Assembly (NCBI RefSeq): GCF_003967035.1
Contig: NZ_AP018560.1
Coordinates: 209,001-273,000 of the forward strand
DNA from: Aerosticca soli
Lineage (GTDB): Bacteria; Pseudomonadota; Gammaproteobacteria; Xanthomonadales; Rhodanobacteraceae
Reading direction: 5' to 3'
DNA: 64,000 bases
Translations under genes and position numbers: made by a program
Notes under the pieces: model-generated
Told to the model about the DNA's origin: nothing
The model's database searches: none
The model's input: only the letters and a program-made list of their open reading frames with translations
Shown here: piece after piece, positions 62,791 through 64,000 of the stretch
Numbering within the stretch: the first letter of the stretch is position 1
How the letters are laid out: the number at the start of each line of letters is the position of its first letter

Positions 62791-63978
62791 ATGAGCGACC
62801 AGGCCCCCTGTACCCGCGCGGTGCGCGCCGGTATCGACACCGATACCCAGCACGGCGCGGTGGTGCCGCCGCTGCACCTGTCGACCAACTACAGCTTCGC
62901 CGGCCTGGGCGGCAAGCGCGCCTATGATTATTCGCGCAGCGGCAACCCCACCCGCGACCTGCTCGCCGAGGCACTGGCCGAGCTGGAACAGGGCGCCGGC
63001 GCGGTGATCACCGCCAGCGGCATGGCCGCGGTCGCGCTGACGCTGGAGCTGCTGCCGGCCGGCGCCGTGGTGCTGGCCGCGCACGACTGCTACGGCGGGA
63101 CCTGGCGGCTGTTCGACGCCTGGGCCAGGAAGGGGCGCCTTGCGGTGCATTTCGTCGATCTCACCGATCCGGCCGCGCTGGCCGCCGGGCTGGCGCTGCG
63201 GCCTGCGCTGGTGTGGGTAGAGACGCCGTCCAACCCGCTGCTGCGCATCACCGACATCCGTCACGTGGTGCAGGCCGCGCAGGCCGTCGGCGCCTGGGTG
63301 GCAGTGGACAACACCTTCCTCTCGCCGGCCTTGCAGCAGCCGCTCGCCCTGGGCGCGGACCTGGTGGTGCATTCGACCACCAAGTACATCAACGGTCACA
63401 GCGACGTGGTCGGCGGCGCGGTGGTGGCGCGCACGCCGGAACTGGCCGAGCGGCTCAAATGGTGGGCCAATTGCAACGGCCTGACCGGCGCGCCATTCGA
63501 CAGCTACCTCACCCTGCGCGGCCTGCGCACGCTCGGCGTGCGGCTGCGCCAGCACCAGCACAATGCCGAAAGGATCGCCACGCTGCTCGATGCCCATCCG
63601 GCCGTGCGCCGGGTGTACTACCCGGGCCTGTCCAGTCACCCGCAACACGCGCTCGCCGCACGCCAGCAGCAGGGTTTCGGCGCCATGCTCAGTTTCGAGC
63701 TCGACGGTGGCGAGGCGGAAGTGGGCGCTTTCGTCGACGGACTGGGTTGCTTCACGCTGGCCGAATCGCTCGGCGGCGTGGAAAGCCTGGTCGCCCATCC
63801 GGCCAGCATGACCCATGCCGCGATGGCGCCGGAGGCACGCCGCGCCGCCGGCATCGGCGACACCCTGCTGCGGCTGTCGGTCGGCATCGAGGACGGCGAC
63901 GACCTGGTGCGCGACATCGGCGCCGCGCTCGAACGCGTGCTCGCCGCGCAGACCGCCAAACGCCGGGCCCGCGCATGA
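62791..63978 (+). CDS. metB: Cystathionine gamma-synthase (O-acylhomoserine sulfhydrylase-type PLP enzyme)
   Basis: A 395-residue PLP enzyme: GIDTDTQHGAVVPPLHLSTN, YDYSRSGNPTRDLLAEALAE, AHDCYGGTWRLFD, VDNTFLSPALQQPLALGADL and the Schiff-base lysine in HSTTKYINGHSDVVGG. LAESLGGVESLVAHPASMTH ends the family core. Downstream of metX in the same operon, it most likely condenses O-acylhomoserine with cysteine to cystathionine. It is a clear paralogue of the enzyme at 4197, but only this one has methionine-regulon control signals. A likely further gene starts inside its last codons. Confidence 0.92.
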   Translation: MSDQAPCTRAVRAGIDTDTQHGAVVPPLHLSTNYSFAGLGGKRAYDYSRSGNPTRDLLAEALAELEQGAGAVITASGMAAVALTLELLPAGAVVLAAHDCYGGTWRLFDAWARKGRLAVHFVDLTDPAALAAGLALRPALVWVETPSNPLLRITDIRHVVQAAQAVGAWVAVDNTFLSPALQQPLALGADLVVHSTTKYINGHSDVVGGAVVARTPELAERLKWWANCNGLTGAPFDSYLTLRGLRTLGVRLRQHQHNAERIATLLDAHPAVRRVYYPGLSSHPQHALAARQQQGFGAMLSFELDGGEAEVGAFVDGLGCFTLAESLGGVESLVAHPASMTHAAMAPEARRAAGIGDTLLRLSVGIEDGDDLVRDIGAALERVLAAQTAKRRARA

Positions 63979-64000
63979 GTGCGCTACCGACGGCGGGCGC
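63975..64000 (+). CDS. Start of the next operon gene (partial)
   Basis: An ATGA overlap with the metB stop opens a new frame (MSALPTAG...) that runs off the window. Only eight codons are visible, so no function can be read. In related genomes a homoserine dehydrogenase/aspartokinase often follows metX-metB; that is only an expectation. Confidence 0.4.

Overview
The window is high-GC gammaproteobacterial DNA, most likely from Xanthomonadales/Lysobacterales and possibly Rhodanobacteraceae-like. The main reasons are the gene order metB-like / ABC-transporter O-antigen genes / etfA-etfB, known from the Xanthomonas LPS locus, the rmlBACD-xanB order, and the protein families present. No rRNA, tRNA or insertion sequence was seen.

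Layout. (1) 1-4000, minus strand: rmlB-rmlA-rmlC-rmlD-xanB, tightly overlapping nucleotide-sugar genes for dTDP-L-rhamnose and GDP-mannose. (2) 4197-13388, plus strand: a metB-like PLP enzyme, wzm, wzt with a C-terminal extension, a 1282-residue protein combining a sulfotransferase-like domain, a coiled coil and two glycosyltransferase domains, and a GT2 enzyme whose 3' end lies past a C7 tract. (3) 13289-16415, minus strand: a three-gene cassette (GT2 polyprenyl-phosphate type, small SMR/EamA-like transporter, DUF2142 multi-pass protein) resembling Gtr/Arn glycan-modification systems. (4) 16843-22462: etfA, etfB and ETF-quinone oxidoreductase, with two GT2 genes between etfB and the oxidoreductase. 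(5) 22778-29988: amidase, AlkB-like dioxygenase, a four-gene MCE/Mla-type lipid transporter, gcvT and gcvH. (6) 30204-46473: MetJ with a histone-H1-like Lys/Ala tail, a TonB-like protein, a serine beta-lactamase-family protein, an ATP:ADP-antiporter-like transporter, a CBS protein, a GT2, mtgA, hslO (Hsp33), a GAF-GAF-GGDEF-EAL protein, a secreted protein of unknown function, a TetR regulator, an alpha/beta hydrolase and fadE. (7) 46473-59287: a complete type I-G (formerly I-U) CRISPR-Cas locus with 31 full repeats, cas2, a cas4-cas1 fusion, csb2, csb1, csx17 and cas3. A VapBC-like toxin-antitoxin pair sits on the opposite strand between the adaptation and effector genes. (8) 59703-64000: prfC, then divergently a methionine operon (metX-like acyltransferase, metB) preceded by three MetJ boxes, a sigma70-like promoter and a SAM-I riboswitch.

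How the parts fit. The rml and xanB products would feed the glycosyltransferases and the Wzm-Wzt exporter. MetJ, with an operator upstream of its own gene, probably also acts on the metX-metB promoter, where a SAM riboswitch adds a second SAM-sensing layer. The Cas effector genes form one overlapping operon. The array is probably transcribed leftward from a leader next to cas2, with the oldest, decayed repeat touching the fadE stop codon.

The observations most worth a second look are the MetJ/H1-like composite, the dual MetJ-riboswitch control, the sulfotransferase/coiled-coil/glycosyltransferase protein beside an ABC O-antigen exporter, and the toxin-antitoxin pair inside the cas genes.
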